Below, one piece after another: positions 9,897 through 17,514 of a DNA stretch of 26,376 bases. Location: positions 1 through 26,376 of the forward strand of contig JBDHWF010000043.1 of the NCBI GenBank assembly GCA_039810045.1, read 5' to 3'. The notes under the pieces were generated by a model. That model did no database searches and had not been told where the DNA came from. It saw nothing but the letters and a program-made list of their open reading frames with translations. Source of the stretch: CADCWN01 sp039810045. Its GTDB lineage: Bacteria > Chloroflexota > Chloroflexia > Thermomicrobiales > CADCWN01. The position numbers and the translations under genes are program-made. How positions within the stretch are numbered: position 1 is the first letter of the stretch; each line of letters starts with the position of its first letter.

Positions 9897-10944
9897 CGCT
9901 GTGGCGTTGGAGCACTGGTCGCTGGTGGCACTGACTCCATACCAGCTCGTGCTGCCGGTCACGGTGCAGCCGCTGGTTGATCGGGCGGGACTCAATAATC
10001 AAGTGCGGCTGGTCGAGAGTGGGTCTGGGCAGTTTCTCTGGAAGCACTACCAGACGCACGCTGACCCCGCCCGTATTCTGGCTGAACATCGGCTGTTGAG
10101 GTGGCTTGGGGCACAGGGCTTGCCGTTCGCTGTACCTGCGCCATTGGCGGCCACCAGTGGCGCAACGTTGCTGCCAATGCTTGCTCAGGCGGGTTGGTAC
10201 GCCCTGTTTCCCTGGTTGCCTGGGGAGCAACTTGACCGCCGTGATCCCGCCACGATCACGGCCCTGGGGCGGGCGCTTGGTCGGTTACACGTTGCGCTAG
10301 GCGATTTGCCAGTGGCGTTACGACCATCGTTACCGGGCTATAGCAAATTGACGGCGATTCACCCGGCGGTGCCTGATCCTGCGGCGCTGACCGTTGAACA
10401 ATTGCAGTTGCCCGCTACTGAACAGAATGCGCGGCGATTTGCGCTCTGGCAGATGGTGCTGGCGGCGATGACCACGTTCATCGCCGCTGACTATACAGGG
10501 CTGCCGCAGCAAGTGAATCACGGGGATTTTGGGCCGGGTAACGCCCTGGCGATTGGTACTAAGATCACTGCCTTGCTCGACTTTGAGTTCGCCACGTGGG
10601 ACATCCGAGCCATTGATCTGGCTGCTGGCGTGGTGATGGTGATGCGCAGCTGGGAATGGCCGCTCGCGCAGTCGCTGACGTTAGCCGCTGCCTTCTGCCG
10701 TGGCTATGCCGAGGTGCAGCGGCTCAGCACGGCGGAAGTCGCCGCCCTGCCCAGCTTGATGATCTTGCGTGAGGTAGTCGCCACGATCTGGTGGTTAGGC
10801 CGCGCCCTGGCTGCTGGCGATATTACGCCGCAACTTGCCCGCTTGGATGACCTGCAGCAGTTGTGGGATTGGCTGAATGCCCACGAAACGGCCTTGCACG
10901 CTCAGGCGCTACAGTACCTGAGCGCGGGCGGGCACAGTTTTTGA
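9889..10944 (+). CDS. APH-fold phosphotransferase (aminoglycoside phosphotransferase / homoserine kinase II-like)
   Basis: The product is 351 residues with a protein-kinase-like fold. The catalytic loop is NHGDFGPGN with Asp213 as base and Asn218 as metal ligand, followed by LLDFEFATWD with the Mg-binding Asp231. The N-lobe contains FLWKHY with a candidate ATP-binding Lys52. Family members phosphorylate small hydroxyl compounds such as homoserine, choline, methylthioribose or aminoglycosides; nothing here singles out one, and a resistance role should not be assumed. The ATG lies 8 nt inside the upstream aldo/keto reductase gene, so the two products may act on the same or successive metabolites. 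It converges with the next gene, 12 nt apart. Confidence 0.85.
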   Translation: MPDAVALEHWSLVALTPYQLVLPVTVQPLVDRAGLNNQVRLVESGSGQFLWKHYQTHADPARILAEHRLLRWLGAQGLPFAVPAPLAATSGATLLPMLAQAGWYALFPWLPGEQLDRRDPATITALGRALGRLHVALGDLPVALRPSLPGYSKLTAIHPAVPDPAALTVEQLQLPATEQNARRFALWQMVLAAMTTFIAADYTGLPQQVNHGDFGPGNALAIGTKITALLDFEFATWDIRAIDLAAGVVMVMRSWEWPLAQSLTLAAAFCRGYAEVQRLSTAEVAALPSLMILREVVATIWWLGRALAAGDITPQLARLDDLQQLWDWLNAHETALHAQALQYLSAGGHSF

Positions 10945-10956
10945 GAAACCGCTAGC

Positions 10957-11472
10957 CTACTGCCCCTCTTTGTGCAGGAGACTTCTTCTTTCACCTATCA
11001 CTGCCCGGAAGAATGGTTGAACCAGAATCGCTAGCATAAATATGGTGCTAGCAATGACGACTGCGTCAATACTTTCTCGGCCTTGCTGCGCCCAATAGAC
11101 ATCCTCCAGGTTTAACCAGAGCGCGAATTCATCCAGGGTCAACGCCGCGCCAATCCCATAGAGTATTGCCAGCCAGGGTCGCCATGAACGCAGATTAAAG
11201 CCGATGGCGAGATAGCCAGTGAGCAGCAGGAGCAGAATGCCCCAGACGAGATGATGAATATGCAGCCCATCCGAAAGCTGGATATTCTGCAAGAACGGTA
11301 GCCAATGGTATTTGATACTGTAGGTAATGCCCCGCACAATCAAGAAGGTGAGCAGAAAGGCCGTGCCAACCAGAATACGCAGATAAGCAGGAGATTGCAC
11401 GATGTGGATCTGCCAGAGTTCCTGAAGCCGCTTGGCAACGGGCTGATGTCTGGCTGGGCTTTGGTCGGTCAT
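10957..11472 (-). CDS. Four-helix integral membrane protein with buried His/Asp/Glu motifs
   Basis: The product is 171 residues with four predicted membrane helices (about 31-51, 71-91, 99-119, 133-155). Unusually polar conserved-looking motifs fall in or at the helices: HIHHLVWG (His71, 73, 74), LTLDEFALWL (Asp114, Glu115) and LEDVYW (Glu123, Asp124). I recognise this pattern from uncharacterised bacterial membrane proteins of similar length, but know no named function. The ATG at 11472 has only a weak ribosome site (AGG adjacent to the start), so a low expression level or a different start is possible. The 119-nt upstream gap holds a short 7-bp inverted repeat at 11541-11565. Confidence 0.7.
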   Translation of the reverse strand: MTDQSPARHQPVAKRLQELWQIHIVQSPAYLRILVGTAFLLTFLIVRGITYSIKYHWLPFLQNIQLSDGLHIHHLVWGILLLLLTGYLAIGFNLRSWRPWLAILYGIGAALTLDEFALWLNLEDVYWAQQGRESIDAVVIASTIFMLAILVQPFFRAVIGERRSLLHKEGQ

Positions 11473-11583
11473 CCTGAACAGTCTTCTTTCTGCGGGTTAA
11501 TATGCTGCGGTAAGAAGACCACACGTGCATAGGTTATGCCACCAGTAGTACGAGAAAGTACTGGTTACGATGGTATCAGCACC

Positions 11584-11602
11584 GGGCGCGGTTAGCGCGC
11601 CC
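11584..11602 (-). terminator. GC-rich hairpin over the stop codon of the aldolase gene
   Basis: GGGCGCG (11584-11590) pairs with CGCGCCC (11596-11602) around a 5-nt loop that contains the TAA stop codon. There is no T-tract. It is probably the 3' end of the DapA-family transcript. Confidence 0.4.
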
Positions 11603-12509
11603 AGCGCAGAATCAACGGATCGACGCGGCGAGCGAGGTCGAGTAGCCCCGTGCGCGTATCGGGGTGCAGCGGCGTGAAGGGATGGCGGGTGGCGGCGCTA
11701 CGAATGATCCCGCCTTCTTCCATCAGCACTTTGGTTGCGCGGAGGTTGCACTGGCGATTCTCGAAGTTGATCAGGGGCAGGTGCCGCTCGTAGAGGATCA
11801 TCGCACTTTCGCGGTCGCCTCCGAGATAGAGGCGCACGACTTCGCCCAACACTTCGGGGATCATCGCGCTGGGCATTGTGCCAGTTGCTCCGGCATCGAG
11901 GTCGGCCAGCAAGGTAATCCCTTCTTCACCATCGAATGGCCCATCGATCTGATCGCCCGCCAGTCGAATCAGTTCTCGTAGTTTGCCTGCCGCTCCCGCC
12001 GACTCGATCTTGAAGTAGGCGAGTTCGGGGATTTCGGCGGCGAGTTGAGCCAGGAACGATGCCGTAAGGACGGTGCCACTCATTGGGGCGTCTTGCACCA
12101 TGATCGGGAGGTCAATCGCCGCCGCTACCTGGCGGTAATATTCGGCCACGCCCGCTTCTTCGGCCCGTAAGGTGGTGCCATGATAGGGCGGCATCAGCAT
12201 CACCATCGCGGCCCCCGCTTCCTGGGCGCGGCGGCTTCGTTCAACGGCGATTCGTGTGCTGTAATGCGTCGTGGTGACGATGATCGGCACACGCCCCGCT
12301 GTGTGGTCGAGGATGGTGGTCATCAGTTGATCGCGCTCGGCATCGGTCAGCGCGAATTGCTCCGAGTAGTTGGCGAGGATGCAGATCCCATCGACTTCGG
12401 CATCGATCAGAAATTCGATCACCCGTAGTTGACTCTCCATATCGAGGTCGCCGTTGGGGTCGAAGGTGGTTGGGGCAATTGGAAAGACGCCGCGATACAT
12501 TGGCTCCAT
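11592..12509 (-). CDS. DapA-family (dihydrodipicolinate synthase/KDG aldolase superfamily) lyase or dehydratase
   Basis: The product is 305 residues, a class I pyruvate-type aldolase barrel. The Schiff-base lysine is Lys167 in ELAYFKIESAG. The usual GxTGE substrate motif is replaced by ANYSEQFALT (46-55), and the usual YNxP motif with its catalytic Tyr by VQDAPMSGT (138-146), so this is unlikely to be a true dihydrodipicolinate synthase. The frame is open 42 codons upstream, but the ATG at 12509 follows AGGAAGGG and begins with the family N-terminus YRGVFPIAPTTF. It is divergent from an enolase-superfamily gene, which suggests a keto-deoxy sugar-acid substrate; that link is inference. Confidence 0.85.
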   Translation of the reverse strand: MEPMYRGVFPIAPTTFDPNGDLDMESQLRVIEFLIDAEVDGICILANYSEQFALTDAERDQLMTTILDHTAGRVPIIVTTTHYSTRIAVERSRRAQEAGAAMVMLMPPYHGTTLRAEEAGVAEYYRQVAAAIDLPIMVQDAPMSGTVLTASFLAQLAAEIPELAYFKIESAGAAGKLRELIRLAGDQIDGPFDGEEGITLLADLDAGATGTMPSAMIPEVLGEVVRLYLGGDRESAMILYERHLPLINFENRQCNLRATKVLMEEGGIIRSAATRHPFTPLHPDTRTGLLDLARRVDPLILRWAR

Positions 12510-12672
12510 CTGTTTTCCCTTCCTCGTCAGGTTTGGTTCACTCGTGATCGTTGCGGCGCATAGTAGCACGACTTTTCTCCGACTGCGTTGCTGTGGTACG
12601 CCCATGCTTGCTGATTCCATGTTACGATGCGGCAAGGTGAGCCTGGGTTACGCTGTGCAGAAGGGGGAAACG

Positions 12673-13830
12673 ATGAAGATTGTGGATGTGAAAACGCAGG
12701 TCGTCAGCACTGCTTGGCGGAATCTGCTTTTTGTGCGCGTACTGACTGATGAAGGAATCGAAGGCGTTGGCGAGGTGCGGATGATCAACCACACCGACGC
12801 CGTGATCGGCTATCTGGCCGAGGCAGTGCCAAACCATCTGCTCGGTCACGACCCGCGCAATATCGAGGATATTGTGCGGCGGATGTATCTCAATGACTAT
12901 GCGCGACCGGGCGAGATTGTGATGTCGGGGATCGCGACGATTGAGATGGCCTGTTGGGATATTTTCGGGAAGTCGGTGGGCCTGCCAGTCTATCAGTTAC
13001 TCGGCGGGGCGGTGCGCGACAAGATCAAAGCCTATGCGAACGGCTGGTATACGGTTGAGCGGAGCCCAGAGGAATTTCACGCCGCGGCGCAACGGGCGGT
13101 AGCGCGGGGCTATCGGGCGTTGAAGTTCGATCCATTTGGCGCGGGATTTTATGAGCTAGAACGCGGCGAAAAGGTGAAGGTTATCGCGCTGGTCGAGGCC
13201 GTGCGCGATGCGATTGGCCCCGATGTCGAGATTATGTTGGAGATGCACGGGCGATTCAACCCAATCACGGCAGTGGAGATGGCGCGGGAGTTGGCGCGGT
13301 TTGACCCGTCGTGGGTGGAGGAGCCAGTGCCACCCGAAAACCTGGCTGCGTTGCAGAAAGCCGCGCAACAGATCACGGTGCCAGTGGCGACTGGTGAGCG
13401 GATTCATTCGCGCTACGAGTTCCGTGAACTGCTGGAACTGCAAGCGGCAGATATTATTCAGCCCGATATTACCCATATCGGCGGTATTTTGGAGACGAAG
13501 AAGATCGCCGCCTGGGCCGACGCCTACTATGTGCTGGTCGCGCCACACAACGTTGGTGGCCCAGTGGCGACGGCGGCGGCGCTGCACTTTGCGGCCTCGA
13601 CACCGAACTTCAAGATTCAGGAGCATTTCAACGATTTCGCGGAAGACTGGGTGAAGAAGCTGGCCCCAGGCAACCCGGAGGTCGTCGATGGCTACTTTGG
13701 CCTCCCCGAAGGGCCGGGGCTGGGCGTCACGCTGGATCTGGACGAACTGGAACGTCACCCACGCCAGCACGTCTTCTTCAATCTGTACGACGAAGACTGG
13801 CACAAGCGGCAGACGATCAAGGATGCGTAG
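12673..13830 (+). CDS. Mandelate racemase/enolase-superfamily protein, probable sugar-acid dehydratase
   Basis: The product is 385 residues, close to galactonate and gluconate dehydratases. The N-terminal capping domain (1-120) includes DEGIEGVGEV. Barrel motifs in order are KFDPFG with Lys151 and Asp153, LEMHGRF with Glu190 and His192, WVEEP with Glu216, TGER with Glu242, QPDITHIGG with Asp265, and VAPHNVGG with His292. The metal ligand on the third strand is Glu rather than the usual Asp. In DgoD-type enzymes the first His and the last His act as acid and base, which fits a sugar-acid to 2-keto-3-deoxy sugar-acid dehydration. The frame runs 73 codons upstream, but AAGGGGGAAACG precedes the ATG at 12673. 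The 163-nt divergent gap must hold both promoters; I see none of good quality. Confidence 0.87.
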   Translation: MKIVDVKTQVVSTAWRNLLFVRVLTDEGIEGVGEVRMINHTDAVIGYLAEAVPNHLLGHDPRNIEDIVRRMYLNDYARPGEIVMSGIATIEMACWDIFGKSVGLPVYQLLGGAVRDKIKAYANGWYTVERSPEEFHAAAQRAVARGYRALKFDPFGAGFYELERGEKVKVIALVEAVRDAIGPDVEIMLEMHGRFNPITAVEMARELARFDPSWVEEPVPPENLAALQKAAQQITVPVATGERIHSRYEFRELLELQAADIIQPDITHIGGILETKKIAAWADAYYVLVAPHNVGGPVATAAALHFAASTPNFKIQEHFNDFAEDWVKKLAPGNPEVVDGYFGLPEGPGLGVTLDLDELERHPRQHVFFNLYDEDWHKRQTIKDA

Positions 13831-13843
13831 CGGCTACGCCGCT
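13825..13843. terminator. Short hairpin at the convergent junction
   Basis: GCGTAG (13825-13830) pairs with CTACGC (13834-13839), and in an alternative fold AGCGGC (13829-13834) pairs with GCCGCT (13838-13843). Both folds overlap the stop codons of the two convergent genes, which lie 3 nt apart. Stems are only 6 bp. Confidence 0.28.
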
Positions 13844-14544
13844 GGTGGGACAACTCCGGCCAGCGTGAAGAAGTTGGTCAGGATCGTGCGCCCATCGGGG
13901 TGTTCGTCGGTGTAGAGTTCAGGGTGCGATTGCAGCCCGTAGATCATTGTGCCATCGAGCCGGAATCCCTGAATGCGGCTGGTGCTGCGCGTGGCGAGCA
14001 GGGTGCAGCCAGGTGGCGTTGCTTTCAGAGCGCGACCGTGGGCGAGGAAGACGCTGGGCGCGGTGAGGTTCGCAAAGAGCGGATCGGCTGGGGCGAGGAT
14101 ATCGAGTGGCAGATAGCCCCACTCTTTGCGCCAACCCGCCATATAGTCGGGCTTGGGGTCTGGTTCGCCAGGTTGAATCCGCCCCAGGCGGCTGACTGGT
14201 GCGCCTAGCAGGTGGCCGACGACCTGGGAACCGCCACAGACGGCGAGGATCGGCGTGGTGCGGGCGGTGAGTAAGGAGCGAATCCCGGCGAACTCGGCCC
14301 AGTCATAGCTGCGCCAGTGCGAGGGAATCCCGCTCAGGATCAGCGCCTGCAACCCCCAGCGATCAACAACGTCCTGATCAATCTGCCGATAGTGCTGATA
14401 GAGGCACGGCACGCCGGCCAGCGCTTGCAGCCGTTGGGCGACGGCGAGGCGGCGGCCCAGGTGCTGCTCACTGCGCTGGGGGTCAGCTAGCAGCAACGGG
14501 TGCGCCATATCTACAAAGCCGATCATGCCGCGTGCCTGGGCCAT
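13834..14544 (-). CDS. Class I glutamine amidotransferase-like protein
   Basis: The product is 236 residues, a stand-alone GATase1 domain resembling the amidotransferase part of GMP synthase. The nucleophile elbow is AVCGGSQVVG with Cys103, and the His/Glu pair is QSHPELYT with His207 and Glu209, so the triad is complete. FLAHGRALKATPPG corresponds to the HxD/E-type segment before it. The ATG at 14544 has GAGGAG at 6-nt spacing. No synthase partner is adjacent, so it may be a gamma-glutamyl hydrolase-type enzyme or serve a distant partner. A strong hairpin at 14562-14603 separates it from the substrate-binding protein gene upstream, so it probably has its own promoter or depends on readthrough. 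Confidence 0.85.
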   Translation of the reverse strand: MAQARGMIGFVDMAHPLLLADPQRSEQHLGRRLAVAQRLQALAGVPCLYQHYRQIDQDVVDRWGLQALILSGIPSHWRSYDWAEFAGIRSLLTARTTPILAVCGGSQVVGHLLGAPVSRLGRIQPGEPDPKPDYMAGWRKEWGYLPLDILAPADPLFANLTAPSVFLAHGRALKATPPGCTLLATRSTSRIQGFRLDGTMIYGLQSHPELYTDEHPDGRTILTNFFTLAGVVPPAA

Positions 14545-14561
14545 CTACTACTCCTCAACGC

Positions 14562-14603
14562 CAATAGACTGCCGCGGCCCTGTTGTGCCGCGGCAGTCTA
14601 TTG
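14562..14603 (-). terminator. Strong 17-bp hairpin downstream of the ABC substrate-binding protein gene
   Basis: CAATAGACTGCCGCGGC (14562-14578) pairs perfectly with GCCGCGGCAGTCTATTG (14587-14603) around an 8-nt loop. It begins 25 nt after the stop at 14629 and ends 17 nt before the amidotransferase ATG. There is no U-tract after the stem, so it could end transcription in an unusual way or only protect the 3' end. Confidence 0.65.
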
Positions 14604-14628
14604 TACGTGGTAATGGCAATGCTGTCGT

Positions 14629-16596
14629 TTAGCTGCGTACCCAGTTGGCGATATTCCAGTAGTCCCCGGCCCACTGTGAGTAAAGGGTGTTTTGCAGGTT
14701 CTTACCCCGCCCTTGGGTACTCTTGCGGTTGACGAGCGGAATCATGCAGACATCCTGAATCAGAATGTCATTCATCTGAATGAACAGGTTAGCGCGCTTG
14801 GTGGTGTCGAGTTCGGTCTTCGCGGCGTCCCAGAGCTTGTCATAATCTGGATTGACATAGCGACCATCGTTGCCGCCCGACCACTTCCCTTCCTTCTGGG
14901 AGAGTTTGGCCCCAGTGGTGGTCCAGCGGCGCATATGGAACTGAGGATCGATTCCCGCGCTGGTCGTGTACATTTGCGTATCGACATACATCTTCCCTGA
15001 GGTATCAGGATTGCCGACATCAGAGGAGAAGAAGACGCCTGAATCGACGGCGCGTAGCTCGGTCTTGATCCCCGCTTTCTCCCAGCCATCTTTGACGATC
15101 TGCTGGGTCTTCTGGCGCACGGCATTTACTGTGGTCAGGAAGACGACCGAGAGTACTTTACCGTCCTTCTCGCGGTAGCCACTGGCCCCCTTCTTCCAGC
15201 CCACTTCTTCCAGCAGGGCGCTGGCCTTAGCGATATCGAAGACTGGCGTATTCTTGGGGTTTTTCGATTGGAAGATCGGTGGATCTTCCAACATATTGAT
15301 CCCAATTGCGCCACCACGACCATAGATCCCATCGATGATTGCCTTGCGGTCAATGGCGAAGGCGAACGCCTGCCGGATCTTCAGGTCGGTGAAGAACGGG
15401 TGCTTCGACTTGAGGCTGGAGCGTTCGCCATCGACTTCGCTATTGGGATCGGTGAAGTTGATAAAGATTCGCTCAATCCCACCACCATTGTTGAACTCTG
15501 GCACCCCTTTCCCACCAGCTTCCAGTTGTTTGATTAAGGCATCGTCAATTTGCAGGTTCCAGGCATAATCGTAATCGCCAGTTTGTAAAACGGCGCGGGC
15601 CGCTGAGGGGGCGTCGCCACCACCCTTGATCTCGACGCGATCGAAGAAGGGCTTGTTCGCCTCGCGATAGTTCGGGTTGATGTCATAAGTCACGGTGTCG
15701 CCGGGCTTGAACTCGAGTACCTTGTAGGGGCCAGTGCCAACGGGCTTCAGGTTGTTCGGAGAGGTGCGTGCGCCCTCTCCTTTGTCTTTCTCGAAGATAT
15801 GCTTGGGCAGGAGTTGTACCTGGCCTGGGCGATACCAGTCTGGCTTGGTCTCAGTAAAGGTAAACTTGATGGTCAGGTCGTCGGTAGCTTCCACCTTAGC
15901 GACATTCTCAAAGTAGGCCTGGGTGGTCGCGGCGGTTTTCGGGTCGTTGACATACTCCCAGGTGAAGACATAGTCAGCCGCGGTGACTGGTTGCCCATCG
16001 CTCCATTTCAGGCCAGATTTCAGTTTCCAACTGACGCTCTTTGCATCGGCAGCGAGCAACTTATTGTCGAGCGAGGGGATCGATTCAGCCAGGAAGGGAA
16101 TGAAGTTCCCATCATTATCGACACGGATCAGTGGTTCATAGACGATGGTGCAGACTAGATCATCTTTCGTGCCTGATGAGAGATGGGGGTTGAGGATCGT
16201 CGCTGCCTGCCACTGCAAGAGCTTCAGGGTGCCGCCACCTGCGCGCTTGGTTGGTCCCGCAAAGGTGGGGATGGCGGCAGCGGGGCGGGTTGGCGAGGCC
16301 GCGGCTGGAGAACCACTCATTGCTGCCGTGGCTGGTGCCGTTGACGGGGCGGTGCTGGCCGCGGCTTTGGTCGCGGTTGGGGCGGCAGCTGGTGCGGTTG
16401 ATGCTGCGGTCGAGGGCGCGGTTGAGGCAGGCGCAGTAGTTGCTGCTGGGGTTGTGGTGCCACACGCGGCGAGGATCGCCCCAATCGCTGATGCGGAGAA
16501 GCCTAAGCCTACGGCGCGACGAATCAGCTCGCGTCGCCCAATGCGGCCTGCGCGGAGTGCCTGGACAGATTGGTCGATGGTGTGCTTTTCGGCCAT
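14629..16596 (-). CDS. ABC transporter substrate-binding lipoprotein, family 5 (peptide/nickel type)
   Basis: The product is 655 residues. The N-terminus has RRELIRRAVGLGF (Arg21-Arg22, Tat-like) and a hydrophobic stretch ending in ILAAC, with Cys45 as the predicted lipid anchor. Residues about 46-110 are an Ala/Thr/Pro/Ser spacer. The binding domain starts near 120 and shows SBP_bac_5 hallmarks: LKSGLKWSDGQPVTAADYVFTW, VGTGPYKVLEFKPGD and IRQAFAFAIDRKAIID. It should capture oligopeptides or similar solutes outside the membrane and hand them to a permease. The frame is open 32 codons further upstream, but AAGGAGGG precedes the ATG at 16596. No permease or ATPase gene is adjacent. It has its own near-consensus promoter and a structured leader. 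Confidence 0.93.
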   Translation of the reverse strand: MAEKHTIDQSVQALRAGRIGRRELIRRAVGLGFSASAIGAILAACGTTTPAATTAPASTAPSTAASTAPAAAPTATKAAASTAPSTAPATAAMSGSPAAASPTRPAAAIPTFAGPTKRAGGGTLKLLQWQAATILNPHLSSGTKDDLVCTIVYEPLIRVDNDGNFIPFLAESIPSLDNKLLAADAKSVSWKLKSGLKWSDGQPVTAADYVFTWEYVNDPKTAATTQAYFENVAKVEATDDLTIKFTFTETKPDWYRPGQVQLLPKHIFEKDKGEGARTSPNNLKPVGTGPYKVLEFKPGDTVTYDINPNYREANKPFFDRVEIKGGGDAPSAARAVLQTGDYDYAWNLQIDDALIKQLEAGGKGVPEFNNGGGIERIFINFTDPNSEVDGERSSLKSKHPFFTDLKIRQAFAFAIDRKAIIDGIYGRGGAIGINMLEDPPIFQSKNPKNTPVFDIAKASALLEEVGWKKGASGYREKDGKVLSVVFLTTVNAVRQKTQQIVKDGWEKAGIKTELRAVDSGVFFSSDVGNPDTSGKMYVDTQMYTTSAGIDPQFHMRRWTTTGAKLSQKEGKWSGGNDGRYVNPDYDKLWDAAKTELDTTKRANLFIQMNDILIQDVCMIPLVNRKSTQGRGKNLQNTLYSQWAGDYWNIANWVRS

Positions 16597-16620
16597 TGTG
16601 TCGGTCCCTCCTTCTTTGAT

Positions 16621-16642
16621 GTTCCTGACAACGGTCAGGAAC
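16621..16642 (-). promoter_or_regulatory. Leader hairpin just upstream of the ribosome site of the substrate-binding protein gene
   Basis: GTTCCTGAC (16621-16629) and GTCAGGAAC (16634-16642) form a perfect 9-bp stem with a tetraloop. The stem ends a few nt before the AAGGAGGG ribosome site, so folding could influence ribosome access or transcript stability. Confidence 0.5.
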
Positions 16643-16649
16643 CCCAATA

Positions 16650-16679
16650 GTGTTCCCTGCTCTTCAATGCAGGGAACAC
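16650..16679 (-). promoter_or_regulatory. Second leader hairpin of the substrate-binding protein gene
   Basis: GTGTTCCCTGC (16650-16660) pairs with GCAGGGAACAC (16669-16679), a perfect 11-bp stem with an 8-nt loop. It is separated from the proximal hairpin by 7 nt. Both stems share a GTTCC/GGAAC core. Confidence 0.5.
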
Positions 16680-16759
16680 AAAACTCCCCCAAGGGGTAGG
16701 GCTTCGCTACAGTCTGCGCCGTTCGCGGTTATGTTCCATCCTTGTCAGTCGATGCGGGC

Positions 16760-16788
16760 AGTATAGGGGGGGCTAAGCCTATTGTCAA
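16760..16788 (-). promoter_or_regulatory. Near-consensus sigma-70 promoter of the substrate-binding protein gene
   Basis: On the minus strand TTGACA (16788-16783) and TATACT (16765-16760) are separated by exactly 17 nt. The spacer contains a run of seven C. This is the best promoter match in the window. Transcription would start near 16753, giving a leader of about 155 nt with the two hairpins. Confidence 0.8.
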
Positions 16789-16803
16789 GTAAATTGGTGC
16801 AAA

Positions 16804-17361
16804 CTATTCGGGGTAATCGCCTTTGAGTGACTGCTGCCACGCTTGCCCGGTCATCTCTGCCCACCAATCAGCAAACTGGAAGGTGCGCATCGCCTGGTTG
16901 AAGACGGGCAGCCAGTAGTCAAAGGCGGCTGGCGTGGCTCCCTGGGCGATCAGCCGCACCTGGGTGCTGCCATCATAGAGGAGCCGGAGCCAGCGTTTGC
17001 GCGTTGCGTTACTGTCCGCTTCACGAAAGGTGAAGCGGTATTCAAGGGTGATGAAGTCGCCAACTGTTTCGGCCTGTTGTTCCTCAAGCAACAGTTCGGG
17101 CAGTTGCGCCAGCCCCGCTTCAACTCCTTCGCGCAAGATTTCCAGGTCTGCGGCGACGATCGGCGTGCCAAGGTCACGGGCTTCGGTGGAAAAGCTGGTC
17201 GTGATGTCGTCGGCAGTGGGGGTAAAGATCCGCCCACGGCCACCTTCAGACTCCAGTTCGTAGTCATACCAGCCAGTGGTGAGCAAGAACGAATAGCGAA
17301 AGCGTAGGTCGCGGTGAATCGTCATCCCGGTCAGGAGGGGACCTTCGGCCTGTTCAGACAC
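16804..17361 (-). CDS. Hypothetical protein, possibly PsbP/Mog1-like fold
   Basis: The product is 185 residues, soluble and acidic, with no signal peptide or membrane helix. The layout RFRYSFLLTTGWYDYE near the start, GRIFTP, a long central helix (about 72-98, DLEILREGVEAGLAQLPELLLEEQQAE), then FITLEYRFTF, and RLIAQGATPAAFDYWLPVFNQAMRTFQF at the end, resembles the alternating beta-sheet and helix pattern of DUF1795/PsbP/Mog1 proteins. This is a fold guess only. The start is a GTG at 17361 with GAGGAG 8 nt upstream. It lies between the metallophosphoesterase and the substrate-binding protein gene on the same strand; the promoter of the latter sits immediately beyond its stop. Confidence 0.72.
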   Translation of the reverse strand: MSEQAEGPLLTGMTIHRDLRFRYSFLLTTGWYDYELESEGGRGRIFTPTADDITTSFSTEARDLGTPIVAADLEILREGVEAGLAQLPELLLEEQQAETVGDFITLEYRFTFREADSNATRKRWLRLLYDGSTQVRLIAQGATPAAFDYWLPVFNQAMRTFQFADWWAEMTGQAWQQSLKGDYPE

Positions 17362-17514
17362 AGTTCTTGCTCCTCGTTTGCTGGAAGCTACTGCTCGATG
17401 CAGACGATAGTGTACTTGCCAGCGTCAGCCACCGCCATCTCAGGGCGACAACTGCCTTGTGGCTGCCTGGGATAGGCTGTTATCTGCTGGAAAGGGGCAG
17501 TCAATCGGTGCGGC

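Noticed and set aside
9288..10230. Long minus-strand frames across the reductase and kinase genes
   Set aside because: Both are antisense to genes with complete catalytic motifs; the products are Arg/Pro-rich with no domain.
11541..11565. Inverted repeat ACCAGTA / TACTGGT upstream of the four-helix membrane protein
   Set aside because: Only 7-bp arms with an 11-nt loop and no convincing promoter next to it; such repeats are frequent by chance.
17426..17465. CAGCCAC / GTGGCTG inverted repeat between the phosphoesterase and the hypothetical gene
   Set aside because: The arms are 7 bp with a 26-nt loop; too weak to call a terminator.
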